A stretch of 64,000 bases of DNA from Alphaproteobacteria bacterium (GCA_028289285.1 JANQRF010000007.1:62001-126000); one strand, 5' to 3'; counted from the first letter of the stretch, positions 52,103 to 61,671 are shown. A program made the numbers and translations. The notes: generated by a model not told the origin, from the letters alone.

Positions 52103-52414
52103 TTAATTCACCGTACCTGTTTTGTTGGAATTACTATGCTTTTGCAGGTAATTGGCCATAAAAACAGACCAGGGCGTTTTGCAGGCCCGGCGGGCTTCAC
52201 GGTGCGCAGCCCGGCGCAGCATTCTACATAGATCTTCGTAACTTAAAGACGGGTCACGTAAGGCGGATTGAAAAGAATCCAGGGCATGCGAACTCGCGTA
52301 ATCTGCATAATCCCCATTCGTATGGGTTTCACAGCTTACCATATAGGCATAACCTGTTTCTTCAAGCACCCGCCTGATCACCGTTTTGGTTTTTGTTTGT
52401 GTTTCAGAGCTCAT
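52103..52414 (-). CDS. small hypothetical protein
   Basis: 103 residues from the ATG at 52414, with GGGAGA seven bases upstream. Soluble, Ser/Thr-rich at the start, with a helical part 'LSYEDLCRMLRRAAHREARRACKT'. Not recognised. It has its own terminator, which supports a real transcript. Confidence 0.65.
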   Translation of the reverse strand: MSSETQTKTKTVIRRVLEETGYAYMVSCETHTNGDYADYASSHALDSFQSALRDPSLSYEDLCRMLRRAAHREARRACKTPWSVFMANYLQKHSNSNKTGTVN

Positions 52415-52780
52415 CGTCAATCTCCCTTTAGCTAAGAGTTATTTTTATTGCACTTGGCAATGAGCCCTCTATTTTGCCGTCCCTTTAAGGTCGTCTTCCC
52501 AGTTAAGCCATCCCGGCATGAATGCCGATCCGATCCGGGTTTTTGTTTTCACAAAACTCGATTTGGCGTTATCGCGTTGGCCGAGATGTATCGTGTAAGT
52601 TAACAATACATTAAAATTGCTTTTTTGTGTGAATTTTTTTATTTTGCATCGCACAGGAGAGCCGCAGAAAATCTGGGGTTTGAGGTCTAAAGGCTTGACG
52701 TAGCATGAGAAAAAAGGACAAGGTGGGTGCGCTTTTATCCACAAAACGCAACAAAAAAACAAAAATAGGACAATAAAAAT
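52415..52780. other. 366-base divergent intergenic region before fabD
   Basis: AT-rich. It must hold the promoter of fabD and that of the small minus-strand gene. TTGACG at 52694 is a possible -35 box, but no good -10 follows. A minus-strand frame across it (to 52469) has a protein-like end, 'FMPGWLNWEDDLKG', yet a start and binding site are lacking, so I do not call a gene. Confidence 0.45.
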
Positions 52781-53737
52781 ATGACAATCGCATTCATTTT
52801 TCCGGGACAAGGCTCCCAAACCCTTGGCATGGGCAAGGAACTGGCCGAATCATTTACGATAGCCCGTGAAACCTTTGAAGAGGTGAATGATGCACTCTCT
52901 CAGGACCTGACCGGGATTATGTGGGGGGAGTCTGAAGACGATCTCAATCTCACGGAAAATACACAGCCGGCCCTGATGGCAGTCTCCATGGCTGTGATGA
53001 ATGTGCTGACCCGTGAAGGCAAGATTGATCCGGCAAAGGTCTGCAGCTTTATGGCCGGACATTCGCTGGGCGAATATGCGGCGCTGACAGCTGCAGGAGC
53101 GATTGATCTGGCAGTAACGGCAAAACTTCTTAAAACCCGCGGCCAGGCCATGCAAAAGGCCGTGCCGGTCGGGGAAGGCGCGATGGCGGCGATTCTTGGT
53201 ATGGATTTGCCGGAGGTCCAAAATCTGGCCACGCAGGCAAGCGAAAAAGCGGGTGATGCGCTTATTTGCCAGGCAGCGAATGATAATTCTGTCGGGCAGG
53301 TGGTTGTGTCCGGGCATGCAGGCGCGGTGCAAATCGCCGTTGATCTCGCCGCAGATGCCGGTGCGAAAAAAGCCGTGCTCTTACCTGTCAGCGCGCCGTT
53401 TCATTGTTCGCTAATGGCACCGGCTGCGCAGACCATGGCCTATGCGCTTGCCGATACCGACATCCGCCCGCCTTGCGTGCCGGTTGTCGCGAATGTCACA
53501 GCTAAAGGAGAAACGGAACCGTCTGATATCCGCCGTCTTTTGGTTGATCAGATTACCGGTATGGTGCGCTGGCGTGAAAGCGTGCTCTGGATGAAAGGCG
53601 AAGGCGTCACTGAGATGATTGAACTTGGCAGCGGGAAAGTATTATCCGGCCTTGTAAAACGTATTGATAAAGAGATCGCCACTTCTTCCGTCGGCACGCC
53701 GGAACAGGTGGAAGAGTTGATGAAGAAACTGGTTTAG
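52781..53737 (+). CDS. fabD: malonyl-CoA:ACP transacylase
   Basis: 318 residues. 'FIFPGQGSQTLGMGKEL', nucleophile motif 'AGHSLGEYAAL', 'QAANDNSVGQVVVSG', 'SAPFHCSLM' with the catalytic His, and 'IELGSGKVLSGLVKRI' are typical of FabD. It loads malonyl groups on ACP. First of fabD-fabG-(HAD)-acpP-fabF. Confidence 0.97.
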   Translation: MTIAFIFPGQGSQTLGMGKELAESFTIARETFEEVNDALSQDLTGIMWGESEDDLNLTENTQPALMAVSMAVMNVLTREGKIDPAKVCSFMAGHSLGEYAALTAAGAIDLAVTAKLLKTRGQAMQKAVPVGEGAMAAILGMDLPEVQNLATQASEKAGDALICQAANDNSVGQVVVSGHAGAVQIAVDLAADAGAKKAVLLPVSAPFHCSLMAPAAQTMAYALADTDIRPPCVPVVANVTAKGETEPSDIRRLLVDQITGMVRWRESVLWMKGEGVTEMIELGSGKVLSGLVKRIDKEIATSSVGTPEQVEELMKKLV

Positions 53738-53754
53738 AGAATAAGGAGACAGTC

Positions 53755-54492
53755 ATGTTCGATTTAACAGGTAAAACGGCTTTGGTGACAGGCGCAACGG
53801 GCGGCATTGGCGGTGCGATTGCTACGGCGCTACATGCGCAAGGCGCCACCGTCGGGATTTCCGGGCGCAACGAAGATAAGCTCAAAGAGTTGAGCATCAC
53901 GCTGGGCAAGCACGTCCACACACTTCCGGCCGATTTGTCTAAAGAAGGCGCCGCTGCCGATCTCATCAAAGCGGCGGATGAAGCGATGGGGCAGGTTGAT
54001 ATTCTCGTAAACAATGCGGGCCTGACGCGCGATAATCTCTCCATGCGTCTCAAAGACGAAGACTGGGATGAAGTGATTGCGGTGAATATGACCGCGACCT
54101 TTAAGCTTGCTCAAGCCGCGCAGCGCGGCATGATGAAGCGCCGTTTCGGCCGGATCATCAATGTCGCCTCTGTGGTTGGTGTAACCGGCAATCCGGGCCA
54201 GTGTAATTATGTTGCCTCCAAAGCAGGCATGATTGGCTGGAGCAAATCCATGGCGGCAGAGCTTGCCTCCCGCGGCATTACGGTGAACTGTATCGCACCC
54301 GGCTTTATTGCCACGGCGATGACGGATGCGCTCACTGACGATCAAAAAGAAAAAATCAATGCAACCATCCCGGCAGGGAAAATGGGCAGTTCCGAAGATA
54401 TTGCTTCTGCAGCTGCGTTTCTTGCCTCTGACGAGGCAGGCTATATGACCGGCACCACCCTGCACGTCAATGGCGGCATGGCGATGATTTAA
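53755..54492 (+). CDS. fabG: 3-oxoacyl-ACP reductase
   Basis: 245 residues. SDR cofactor motif 'TGATGGIG', 'NNAG', catalytic Ser in 'NVASVVGVTGNPGQ' and the Tyr-x3-Lys in 'NYVASKAGM', ending 'GTTLHVNGGMAMI'. AAGGAGA ribosome binding site. Reduces 3-ketoacyl-ACP in fatty-acid elongation. Confidence 0.96.
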   Translation: MFDLTGKTALVTGATGGIGGAIATALHAQGATVGISGRNEDKLKELSITLGKHVHTLPADLSKEGAAADLIKAADEAMGQVDILVNNAGLTRDNLSMRLKDEDWDEVIAVNMTATFKLAQAAQRGMMKRRFGRIINVASVVGVTGNPGQCNYVASKAGMIGWSKSMAAELASRGITVNCIAPGFIATAMTDALTDDQKEKINATIPAGKMGSSEDIASAAAFLASDEAGYMTGTTLHVNGGMAMI

Positions 54493-55172
54493 TGCCCACG
54501 GCTGATTTTGATCTTATCATCTTTGACTGTGACGGGACGCTGGTTGATAGCGAATATCTGAATTGCAAAGCTGTTGTCATGATTTTGGAAGAAGCCGGGA
54601 TCACTGGCTATTCCATTGAGCGATATATGAAAGAATTTACGGGTATGACCCTGACCAATTCCCTGCTCAAAGTGCAGATGGAAACAGGGTTTGATATCCC
54701 GCAAGATATCGTCCCACGTTATATTCAAAAAGTATCAGAGCTCCAGAAAACAGAATTGCGGGCTGTGAGGGGCGCACTGGATATTGTCAAAAAATCCCAT
54801 GACCGTTTCAAAATTTGTGTCGGGTCGAATGGGGAACGCAGCAATGTTATGAGCTCTTTAAGCCTGTCCGGCTTTGATCCGTATTTCTCAGATCAAAACA
54901 TTTTCACCCGCATCCAGGTGCCGAACGGTAAACCTGCGCCGGATTTATTTTCATACGCGGCAGAGCAGATGGGCGGTGTCGATCCGTCGCACTGTCTTGT
55001 CATTGAAGACAGCGAGTCCGGCATTGCGGCAGGTGTTGCGGCAGGCATGAATGTCTGGGGATTTACAGGGACCGCGCATGATCCCGATCACGCCCCTGCG
55101 CGTTTAAAAAATGCAGGCGCTGGGGAAATTTTTGACGATCTTATCCACATTGGACAGGCATTAGGTCTTTGA
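54492..55172 (+). CDS. HAD-superfamily phosphatase (phosphoglucomutase-like subfamily)
   Basis: 226 residues; the ATG shares a base with the fabG stop (TAATG). 'DLIIFDCDGTLVDSE' (motif I, two Asp), 'CVGSNGERSNV' (motif II) and 'NGKPAPDLFSYAAEQMG..PSHCLVIEDSESGI' (Lys and acidic motif III/IV) with a helical cap. Substrate unknown. Its place between fabG and acpP is unusual and suggests co-expression. Confidence 0.88.
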   Translation: MPTADFDLIIFDCDGTLVDSEYLNCKAVVMILEEAGITGYSIERYMKEFTGMTLTNSLLKVQMETGFDIPQDIVPRYIQKVSELQKTELRAVRGALDIVKKSHDRFKICVGSNGERSNVMSSLSLSGFDPYFSDQNIFTRIQVPNGKPAPDLFSYAAEQMGGVDPSHCLVIEDSESGIAAGVAAGMNVWGFTGTAHDPDHAPARLKNAGAGEIFDDLIHIGQALGL

Positions 55173-55296
55173 TATTGCTTGATAAAAGGGCGAAATCACA
55201 CAAAATGCATGAAAAGGGGTTGCAATCGGTGCGCGGATGCGTAAAGTCCCGCCCTATTGATAGAGTTAAGTTTAACAACAAGGTAAGGGGAAAGCG

Positions 55297-55536
55297 ATGA
55301 GCGACATTGCAGACCGCGTAGCAAAAATAGTTGTCGAGCATCTGGGTGTGGATGCAGACAAAGTCGTTGAAGGTGCAAGCTTTATCGACGATCTTGGGGC
55401 CGATTCACTGGACACAGTTGAATTGGTGATGGCTTTTGAAGAAGAATTCAAAGTCGAAATTCCGGACGATGCGGCGGAAAAAATTCAGACCGTTGGCGAT
55501 GCTGTTAATTTCATTAAAGAAAACGCAGCAGAATAA
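55297..55536 (+). CDS. acpP: acyl carrier protein
   Basis: 79 residues. Phosphopantetheine site Ser37 in '[19 protein letters not shown]' (block [10 protein letters not shown]). Strongly acidic helical bundle of standard length. AAGGGGAAAG upstream. Followed by an intergenic hairpin before fabF. Confidence 0.98.
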   Translation: MSDIADRVAKIVVEHLGVDADKVVEGASFIDDLGADSLDTVELVMAFEEEFKVEIPDDAAEKIQTVGDAVNFIKENAAE

Positions 55537-55573
55537 AAATAAACAACGTCTGAGTTATTCAGTAAAAAAAGAA

Positions 55574-55607
55574 ACGGCGGTACTCAATGTGTGGGGCCGC
55601 CGTCTTT
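55574..55607 (+). terminator. hairpin between acpP and fabF
   Basis: ACGGCGG / CCGCCGT stem with a 16-base loop and a short CTTT end. With so few T it may attenuate rather than stop transcription, giving more acpP than fabF mRNA. Confidence 0.55.
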
Positions 55608-55653
55608 ACATTAAAGCCTTCAAAAAATATAGTACGGCAAAAGGATAGATATT

Positions 55654-56925
55654 ATGAGACGCGTTGTTGTCACAGGTTTGGGAATGGTTTCACCGCTGGG
55701 TGTCGGTGTCGATCATAACTGGGCGCGCCTGACAAAAGGCGAAAGCGGAATCCGCAAGATCGACGAATTTGAAGCTTCTGATATTTCTTCTCAGATCGCA
55801 GGGCTTGTGCCGAAAACGACAGATGAAAATCCAGCTGACGGGGCGTTTAACGCCGATCTGTTTGTGCCTGCCAAAGAACAGCGCAAGATGGATAAATTTA
55901 TCTGGTTTGCGATGGCGGCTGCCGAAGAAGCGATGAAAGATTCTGGCTATGTCGCCGAAACAACCGAGCAACAGGAACGCAGCGGCGTTCTCATCGGCTC
56001 CGGTATTGGCGGACTTGGGACGATGTATGAAACCTCGATCATCCTGCATGAAAAAGGTCCGCGGAGAATTTCACCTTTTGCCAACCCTGCGATGCTGATC
56101 AATCTTGCCTCCGGGCATGTATCCATCAAGCACGGTTTTAAAGGCCCGAACCACGCTGTCGTGACGGCCTGTGCCACGGGCTCGCACGCGATTGGTGATA
56201 GCGCGCGTTTAATCGCGCTTGGCGATGCGGATGTGATGATTGCAGGTGGCGCGGAAGCGGCTGTCAATCGTTTGGGGGTTGCCAGCTTTGCGGCTGTGCG
56301 CGCGCTGTCTACCGGGTATAATGACACACCGACCGAAGCCTCCCGTCCGTTTGATGAAGGCCGCGACGGGTTTGTGATTGCCGAGGGCGCCGGTGTTGTC
56401 ATCCTTGAAGAATACGAACATGCCAAAGCACGTGGCGCGAAAATCTACGGCGAAGTAATAGGATACGGCCTGTCCGGTGATGCATATCATATGACGTCTC
56501 CCGCCGAAGATGGCGATGGCGGCTACCGCGCAATGAAAGCGGCACTTGCCCGCGCAGAAATCAATGCGGATGAGATTGATTACATCAATGCGCACGGGAC
56601 TTCGACTCCTGTCGGGGATGGTATTGAATGCACGGCCGTGAAACGTTTATTTGGAAGCGCGATTGAAAATATCTCTATGTCATCCACCAAATCAGCCATC
56701 GGGCATTTGCTTGGCGCGGCAGGGGCTGTCGAAGCAATTTATTCCATCAAGGCGTTGGAAACGGGTATCCTGCCGCCGACATTGAATTTGAATGATGTGT
56801 CAGAGCCATGCCAGGGCATTGATTTAGTGCCGCATACGGCCAAGGAGAAAAAAGTCTCTTGCGTGCTCTCCAATTCTTTTGGATTTGGCGGGACAAATGC
56901 TTCCCTTGTGATGCGGTCTGTGTAA
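55654..56925 (+). CDS. fabF: 3-oxoacyl-ACP synthase II
   Basis: 423 residues. 'VVTGLGMVSPLGVGVDHNW', active-site Cys in 'VVTACATGSHAIGD', His in 'INAHGTSTPVGDGIE' and 'STKSAIGHLLGAAGAVEA', ending 'NSFGFGGTNASLVM'. Condensing enzyme of fatty-acid elongation. mltG starts 13 bases later. Confidence 0.97.
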   Translation: MRRVVVTGLGMVSPLGVGVDHNWARLTKGESGIRKIDEFEASDISSQIAGLVPKTTDENPADGAFNADLFVPAKEQRKMDKFIWFAMAAAEEAMKDSGYVAETTEQQERSGVLIGSGIGGLGTMYETSIILHEKGPRRISPFANPAMLINLASGHVSIKHGFKGPNHAVVTACATGSHAIGDSARLIALGDADVMIAGGAEAAVNRLGVASFAAVRALSTGYNDTPTEASRPFDEGRDGFVIAEGAGVVILEEYEHAKARGAKIYGEVIGYGLSGDAYHMTSPAEDGDGGYRAMKAALARAEINADEIDYINAHGTSTPVGDGIECTAVKRLFGSAIENISMSSTKSAIGHLLGAAGAVEAIYSIKALETGILPPTLNLNDVSEPCQGIDLVPHTAKEKKVSCVLSNSFGFGGTNASLVMRSV

Positions 56926-56938
56926 ACTGAAAAGCGCT

Positions 56939-57952
56939 ATGACCACGCGCGCCAATCCGTTTCTGACCTTTTTGTCTTTATGCCTGCTGGGGCTTGCAGC
57001 TGTCGCTGCTATCGGCGGGTATGGCGTTTACAGCTATCTGAAACCCGGCCCTTTAAAAGAGGTGAAACTTGTTCTCGTTGACCGCGGCATGGGCGTCAGT
57101 GCGATTGCGCGCAAACTTGAAAGCGAGCAGGTTATTTCCTCCAACCTTCTCTTTAAAATTGCTGCCCATGCAACATCAACAGGTGCAAGTCTGAAAGCAG
57201 GCGAATATGAATTCCCGGCCCGCGTGCCGATGGCCGAAGTGCTGCGGCTTTTGCATGAAGGGGAGGTGTATGACCGGCGCATTACAATCCGCGAAGGGCT
57301 GACCAGTTGGGAAGTGGTGCAGCTTTTAAATGCAAATGACCAGCTTGGCGGCGATCCGGTGACAGAGATTCCGCCGGAAGGAACGCTCCTGCCTGAAACC
57401 TATACCTTCATTACAGGCGATACAAAGCAGAAGAAAATTAATCTGATGCGCGAGGCGATGACAAAAACCATTGATGAGCTCTGGCCGCAGCGCGTAAACG
57501 ATTTACCGATTGAGACAAAAGAAGAAGCGCTTATCCTTGCCTCCATCATTGAAAAAGAAACCGGCAAGCCCGAAGAGCGGTATCGTGTCGCAGGTGTATT
57601 TGTGAACCGCCTTAAACGCGGCATGCCTTTGCAAACCGATCCGACAGTGATTTATGCAATCACGAAAGGGGAACATAAGAATGACGGGAAGGGACCACTC
57701 GGTCGTCGGCTGCTGCGTAAAGATCTGGAGATCGACAGCCCGTATAACACCTATAAATATCCAGGCCTACCGCCGGGGCCGATCGCCAATCCGGGCCGGG
57801 CGTCGATTGCGGCGGCGCTCAACCCCGAACAGCATGACTATGTGTATTTTGTCGCGGATGGAACGGGCGGGCATATGTTCGGCAAGACGCTGGCCGAGCA
57901 TAATCGCAATGTCGCCAAATGGCGCCAAATCCGCCGGGCGCAGGGACAATAA
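56939..57952 (+). CDS. mltG: endolytic transglycosylase MltG
   Basis: 337 residues. One N-terminal membrane helix (about 8-30), LysM-like part, then 'ILASIIEKETGKPEERYRVAGVFVNRL' (catalytic Glu in IIEKET), 'MPLQTDPTVIYA', 'SPYNTYKYPGLPPGPIANPGRASIAAALNP' and 'YFVADGTGGHMFGKTLAEHNRNV'. It ends new glycan strands. The fabF-mltG order is common in alphaproteobacteria. Confidence 0.97.
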   Translation: MTTRANPFLTFLSLCLLGLAAVAAIGGYGVYSYLKPGPLKEVKLVLVDRGMGVSAIARKLESEQVISSNLLFKIAAHATSTGASLKAGEYEFPARVPMAEVLRLLHEGEVYDRRITIREGLTSWEVVQLLNANDQLGGDPVTEIPPEGTLLPETYTFITGDTKQKKINLMREAMTKTIDELWPQRVNDLPIETKEEALILASIIEKETGKPEERYRVAGVFVNRLKRGMPLQTDPTVIYAITKGEHKNDGKGPLGRRLLRKDLEIDSPYNTYKYPGLPPGPIANPGRASIAAALNPEQHDYVYFVADGTGGHMFGKTLAEHNRNVAKWRQIRRAQGQ

Positions 57953-57955
57953 GGA

Positions 57956-58909
57956 TTATTCATTGCCGCCTTTTTGGAATTTTCCTTTGTAACGCAGTGT
58001 TGCCGTAAAATCATTTACATTGCCGTTATATTGTTTTTGAGGCGCCGCAATAAAAATATTATCTCCGTTGCCACCCAAAAATATAGATGTTTGAGTATAA
58101 TCGCAATTTTCCCAAGCCAGCGTATAAAGTACGCAAGGCTTAATCTCTTGCCCCTGCCTGTTGTAAGCTCCACGTGAATCCTGTCCCGGTGCAACTAAAA
58201 CATAAATCGCGCCGCCTTCAGGGCTTATCAGGCTTTCATCTTCGACAAGATCTTCAAGGTCGCTTCCATATAATCTCAAACTATCCCACCCGATAAAACC
58301 AGTCTGCCAGGATTCCGGTTTCCTCAAATCAAAATCATCAATCAGATAGATAGACCCGGGTTCATCTCCGCTGGTTTGCCAATAGCCTGTTTCAACTGCG
58401 TCCGCATCTAATGCATAAACGATTCGGTGTCCCCAACCGTCAAGCATATATTTATCATGAATGCCGAGCGTGCGTGTCGGTACGCCGCCAATACGCACAA
58501 TTTCGCTTGTGTAAAAACGTCCTGCTTGTAGCCAGGTCCCATCACGTGAAGATGTTTTACAATTTCCATTAATCTCTTCTCCAAAACGGGTATTTCCGTT
58601 CTGTGTGTCTGGCGGGGCGTTTATACTGGCAGCGCAAGGAAAACGTCCTTCACGGTGGAAAAAATCCATCAAGGCTGTTTCTATGACGTCCAGATGTTTA
58701 CGCGTGGTTTCTTCGGCTTTGTGCCACTGATAGATCTTGTATAGCTGCAGGCCGCTGCCTGTGATCAGGCCTAAAATGATAATGATAATGCTCAAAGACA
58801 GCAAAGCCGTACCGCGCTGGTTTACTCTTTTTTGAGCGCATTCATTTCTGGGGATCAGTGCGGCGGGGTTTAAGCAAATCATTGGAAAAGCTGATATTGT
58901 TGACGTCAT
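57956..58909 (-). CDS. pilin-like membrane protein
   Basis: 317 residues at most; the start overlaps the divergent gene's ATG by two bases, and a second ATG at 58882 may be used. Hydrophobic segment about 33-58 ('TALLSLSIIIIILGLITGSGLQL') after a basic leader 'KRVNQRG', like a prepilin without the usual GFTLIE. 'GRFPCAAS', 'RIGGVPTRTLGI' and 'DKYMLDGWGHRIVYALD' match blocks of the divergent gene, so they are related. Late 'YVLVAPGQDSRGAYNRQG' also fits pseudopilin ends. Function inferred: minor pilin-like surface protein. Confidence 0.72.
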   Translation of the reverse strand: MTSTISAFPMICLNPAALIPRNECAQKRVNQRGTALLSLSIIIIILGLITGSGLQLYKIYQWHKAEETTRKHLDVIETALMDFFHREGRFPCAASINAPPDTQNGNTRFGEEINGNCKTSSRDGTWLQAGRFYTSEIVRIGGVPTRTLGIHDKYMLDGWGHRIVYALDADAVETGYWQTSGDEPGSIYLIDDFDLRKPESWQTGFIGWDSLRLYGSDLEDLVEDESLISPEGGAIYVLVAPGQDSRGAYNRQGQEIKPCVLYTLAWENCDYTQTSIFLGGNGDNIFIAAPQKQYNGNVNDFTATLRYKGKFQKGGNE

Positions 58910-60032
58910 GCGAGTCTATCACGAAATACGCCGAAACGAACAAGGCTTTACGCTGATCGAACTATCTATTGTCATTATTATTATCGGCATTATCACGGCG
59001 ACCTTTATGTCCGGACTTTTGGTCTATCTGGATCAAAGCCGCATGCAGCAAACACGTGAGCGTATGGAAAAAATTACCGAAGCAGTGAATATTTACCTTG
59101 ATATCAATGGAAAACTTCCCTGCGCGGCACCTTTGACAGTGCCTATAGACGGGAGTGATTTTGCAAAAGAAGTCAATGATGGCGACTGTGAAGATACAGC
59201 GCTTAACGGCACATTCAGGGATAATTTTTTTGAGGTGCGGATAGGGGCCGTACCCGTACGCAGTTTGAATATCCCGGATGAGTATAGTTTTGACGGCTGG
59301 AATAACCGTTTTTATTATGCTGTGCAGGAACGGCTTGCGACGGCAGGTGAATATAACGGTCTTGGTCAGATTGCGATCGTTGATAGTAATAATAACCTGA
59401 TTATCAATAGCGCCCATTTTGTTGTTTTCAGTGTCGGGGAAGACGGCGTTGGCGCGTTTAACCGTAACGGCAGTGAGGTATCCGCTTGCAGCGGTAGCAA
59501 ACTGGATATTGAAAACTGTGATAAAGATGCGCGGTTCCGATCAACCCTGTTATTTTCCCAATCAGGACCAAATCATTTTGACGATATCATTTTCTACCAG
59601 TCTCAAACAGAGCCCGGGGAAGCCGTCCCGTCCGGCGCGGTGATGGCTTTTAACCGCTCAAGCTGCCCGCAAGGCTGGTCTGAATTTACACAAGGGCGCG
59701 GGCGATCCATTGTCGGCGTGGGCAGTTACACTAATAATTACATTCTTGGTGATGGGCGTAATTGGAATGTAAATCTTAATTATTTACTCGGTGATACAGG
59801 TGGATTTGCAAGCTGGGTACAAAGTGTAGATGAGTTGGCAGCCCATTCGCATACGACAAATATGCGAAGAGATAATCTGTTTGTTTGGGGCTTCGGCAAC
59901 AGAGGTGCTTTAGATACGAATCAAAGCTTCGGAGATCAACCACACAGCTTTACAAGCGAGCCGGAAGGTAACTCGCAGCCCATGGAAAACAGGCCGCCTT
60001 ATATTGCGTTGCTGTATTGCCGGAAAGATTAA
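58908..60032 (+). CDS. prepilin-like protein fused to a phage tail-collar-like domain
   Basis: 374 residues. Class III leader and processing site 'RRNEQGFTLIELSIVIIII' (Gly before Phe, Glu at +5), then a pseudopilin domain with 'KLPCAAP', 'VRIGAVPVRSLNIPDEY', 'FDGWNNRFYYAV' and 'FVVFSVGEDGVGAFNRNG'. From about residue 240, 'VPSGAVMAFNRSSCPQGWSEFTQGRGRSIVGVG' in blocks SGAVMAFNRSSCPQGW and GRGRSIVGVG plus 'NRPPYIALLYCRKD' resemble the collar domain of phage tail fibres. A prepilin head carrying a phage-type tip is unusual. Confidence 0.82.
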   Translation: MRVYHEIRRNEQGFTLIELSIVIIIIGIITATFMSGLLVYLDQSRMQQTRERMEKITEAVNIYLDINGKLPCAAPLTVPIDGSDFAKEVNDGDCEDTALNGTFRDNFFEVRIGAVPVRSLNIPDEYSFDGWNNRFYYAVQERLATAGEYNGLGQIAIVDSNNNLIINSAHFVVFSVGEDGVGAFNRNGSEVSACSGSKLDIENCDKDARFRSTLLFSQSGPNHFDDIIFYQSQTEPGEAVPSGAVMAFNRSSCPQGWSEFTQGRGRSIVGVGSYTNNYILGDGRNWNVNLNYLLGDTGGFASWVQSVDELAAHSHTTNMRRDNLFVWGFGNRGALDTNQSFGDQPHSFTSEPEGNSQPMENRPPYIALLYCRKD

Positions 60033-60643
60033 GCCGTATCATCTTCGCTGCGTCCGCCGCCCTGGACTTTGCGGATAGTGGTGCCTGTATTGCCCATGCC
60101 TGCCGGTCCCATATTTTGCAAAATCGTCATGCTTGCAGCCTGGTGCGGGACATTTTCCAATAGTTGCTGGCGCAAGAGCTCGGGTACAAATTCGAGCGCA
60201 CGCGGATCCATCCCGCGCAAGACACTGCCAAGCAAATCTTCATTGCCTAAATCCACGCGGTGGATCGGCTGGGCAGCGCTGCAACGTTTCATGAATTGTT
60301 CAAAGCCTTTGAGCGATCTGCGCGGGGCGAAGCCGCTATGGGTATCGGCAAAGCTGGCCCCGTACGGATCATTTAAATAAAAGAGCGGCACTTCCAAGGT
60401 CAGGCCAATTTGCCCGTCTTTGACCGCGCCGATATAAATTTTGCGCGTGAGTAAGATTAAATCAGTATGGGTGTCTTCCACCGGGATATTCAGATGCAGC
60501 GGATCTTCTTCCCCGCCCTGAAGCTCCACCGTCATTTCCCGTGTCTGGGCGTCATAAATCACCCCGGCGGCAGCCTGCATCGGCAGGCGGTCGAGCAAAA
60601 GCCCGCTTTCACCATGTGGATTGAGGAAAAGATCAATATTCAT
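60029..60643 (-). CDS. uncharacterised protein
   Basis: 204 residues, starting with an ATG at 60643 preceded by GGAG. No signal peptide or membrane segment. 'DLFLNPHGESGLLLDRLPMQAAAGVIYDAQTREMTVEL' and 'RKIYIGAVKDGQIGLTLEVPLFYLNDPYG' suggest a beta-rich first half; the end is Gly/Met/Asn-rich. Not recognised. Convergent with, and overlapping by four bases, the prepilin-collar gene. Confidence 0.7.
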   Translation of the reverse strand: MNIDLFLNPHGESGLLLDRLPMQAAAGVIYDAQTREMTVELQGGEEDPLHLNIPVEDTHTDLILLTRKIYIGAVKDGQIGLTLEVPLFYLNDPYGASFADTHSGFAPRRSLKGFEQFMKRCSAAQPIHRVDLGNEDLLGSVLRGMDPRALEFVPELLRQQLLENVPHQAASMTILQNMGPAGMGNTGTTIRKVQGGGRSEDDTA

Positions 60644-60711
60644 AAGGCTTTTCTCCGCGATGAGAATAGTTTAACAAAGCGGGGGATGAAATACAAAAAG
60701 AGGCAAAGAGC

Positions 60712-61671
60712 ATGAAAATCGCCATCACAGGCGGGTCCGGCTTTATTGGATCGCGGCTGGAAGCGCTTTTAAAAGAGCGCGGTCATGAGGTCGTGCCGGT
60801 CGATCTGACGGCCTCGCGGCCCGTTGATATTGAAGATCTGCCGGCGCTGATAAAAGCGCTGGAAGGATGTGAAGCGGTTTATCATCTGGCCGCCGCGCAC
60901 CGGGATGATATTTTTCCGCGTTCCCGCTATTACGATGTCAATGTGACGGGGACTGAAAATGTTATTGCAGCGGCAGAAAAGAACGGGATTGAGCGTATTA
61001 TCTTTACCAGCACCTTTGCGGTATACGGTCTAAATACAGGTATGCCGGATGAAGAGTCGCGGCCCGCGCCATTTAACGATTACGGCAAAAGCAAATTGGA
61101 AGCGGAAGCGCGTTTGAAAGACTGGGCGGCGGAAGGACCGGAGCGCAGTGTGAGTATTGTCCGTCCCGTTGTTGTGTTCGGCGAGGGGAATCGCGGCAAT
61201 GTTTATACGCTGATTGATCAGATTACGCGCGGGCGTTTTGTCATGGTCGGGCGTGGGGAAAATAAAAAATCCATGGCGTATGTCGGGAATGTCGCGGCTT
61301 TTCTGGCCCATTTGCTGGATCGCCCGGTGGGCCTGCATCTATATAATTATGCCGATAAACCCGATTATTCCATGCAGGATTTAACGGATATACTCTATCA
61401 AAAACTCGGTATGGATAAGCCAGGCTATCATCTTCCTTATATTTGCGGATTAAGTGCGGGATACATGTTTGACGGGCTTGCGCGCGTGACGGGCCGGCGG
61501 TTTCCGATCAGTGCCGTGCGGGTGCAAAAATTCTGCGCCGATACGACCTGCGCAGCGGATAAATTAAAAGAAACAGGGTTCACGCCTGCGTACTCACTGG
61601 AAGAGGGTCTGGCGCGCATGATAGGATGCGATTTTATGAATATTTTAAATGAGCAAAAGGTAGCAGCATGA
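60712..61671 (+). CDS. NAD-dependent epimerase/dehydratase
   Basis: 319 residues. NAD motif 'ITGGSGFIGSRLEALL' (TGGSGFIG), 'VYHLAAAHRDD', Ser/Thr in 'IFTSTFAVYG' and the Tyr-x3-Lys in 'FNDYGKSKLEAE'. An extended SDR of the nucleotide-sugar type. It overlaps the glycosyltransferase start (ATGA), so both act in one surface-glycan pathway. Confidence 0.92.
   Translation: MKIAITGGSGFIGSRLEALLKERGHEVVPVDLTASRPVDIEDLPALIKALEGCEAVYHLAAAHRDDIFPRSRYYDVNVTGTENVIAAAEKNGIERIIFTSTFAVYGLNTGMPDEESRPAPFNDYGKSKLEAEARLKDWAAEGPERSVSIVRPVVVFGEGNRGNVYTLIDQITRGRFVMVGRGENKKSMAYVGNVAAFLAHLLDRPVGLHLYNYADKPDYSMQDLTDILYQKLGMDKPGYHLPYICGLSAGYMFDGLARVTGRRFPISAVRVQKFCADTTCAADKLKETGFTPAYSLEEGLARMIGCDFMNILNEQKVAA

Noticed and set aside
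52469..52819. 116-codon minus-strand ORF before fabD
   Set aside because: It overlaps the fabD start and most of it is Cys/Phe-rich noise; only the last 30 codons look protein-like and no start with a binding site precedes them.
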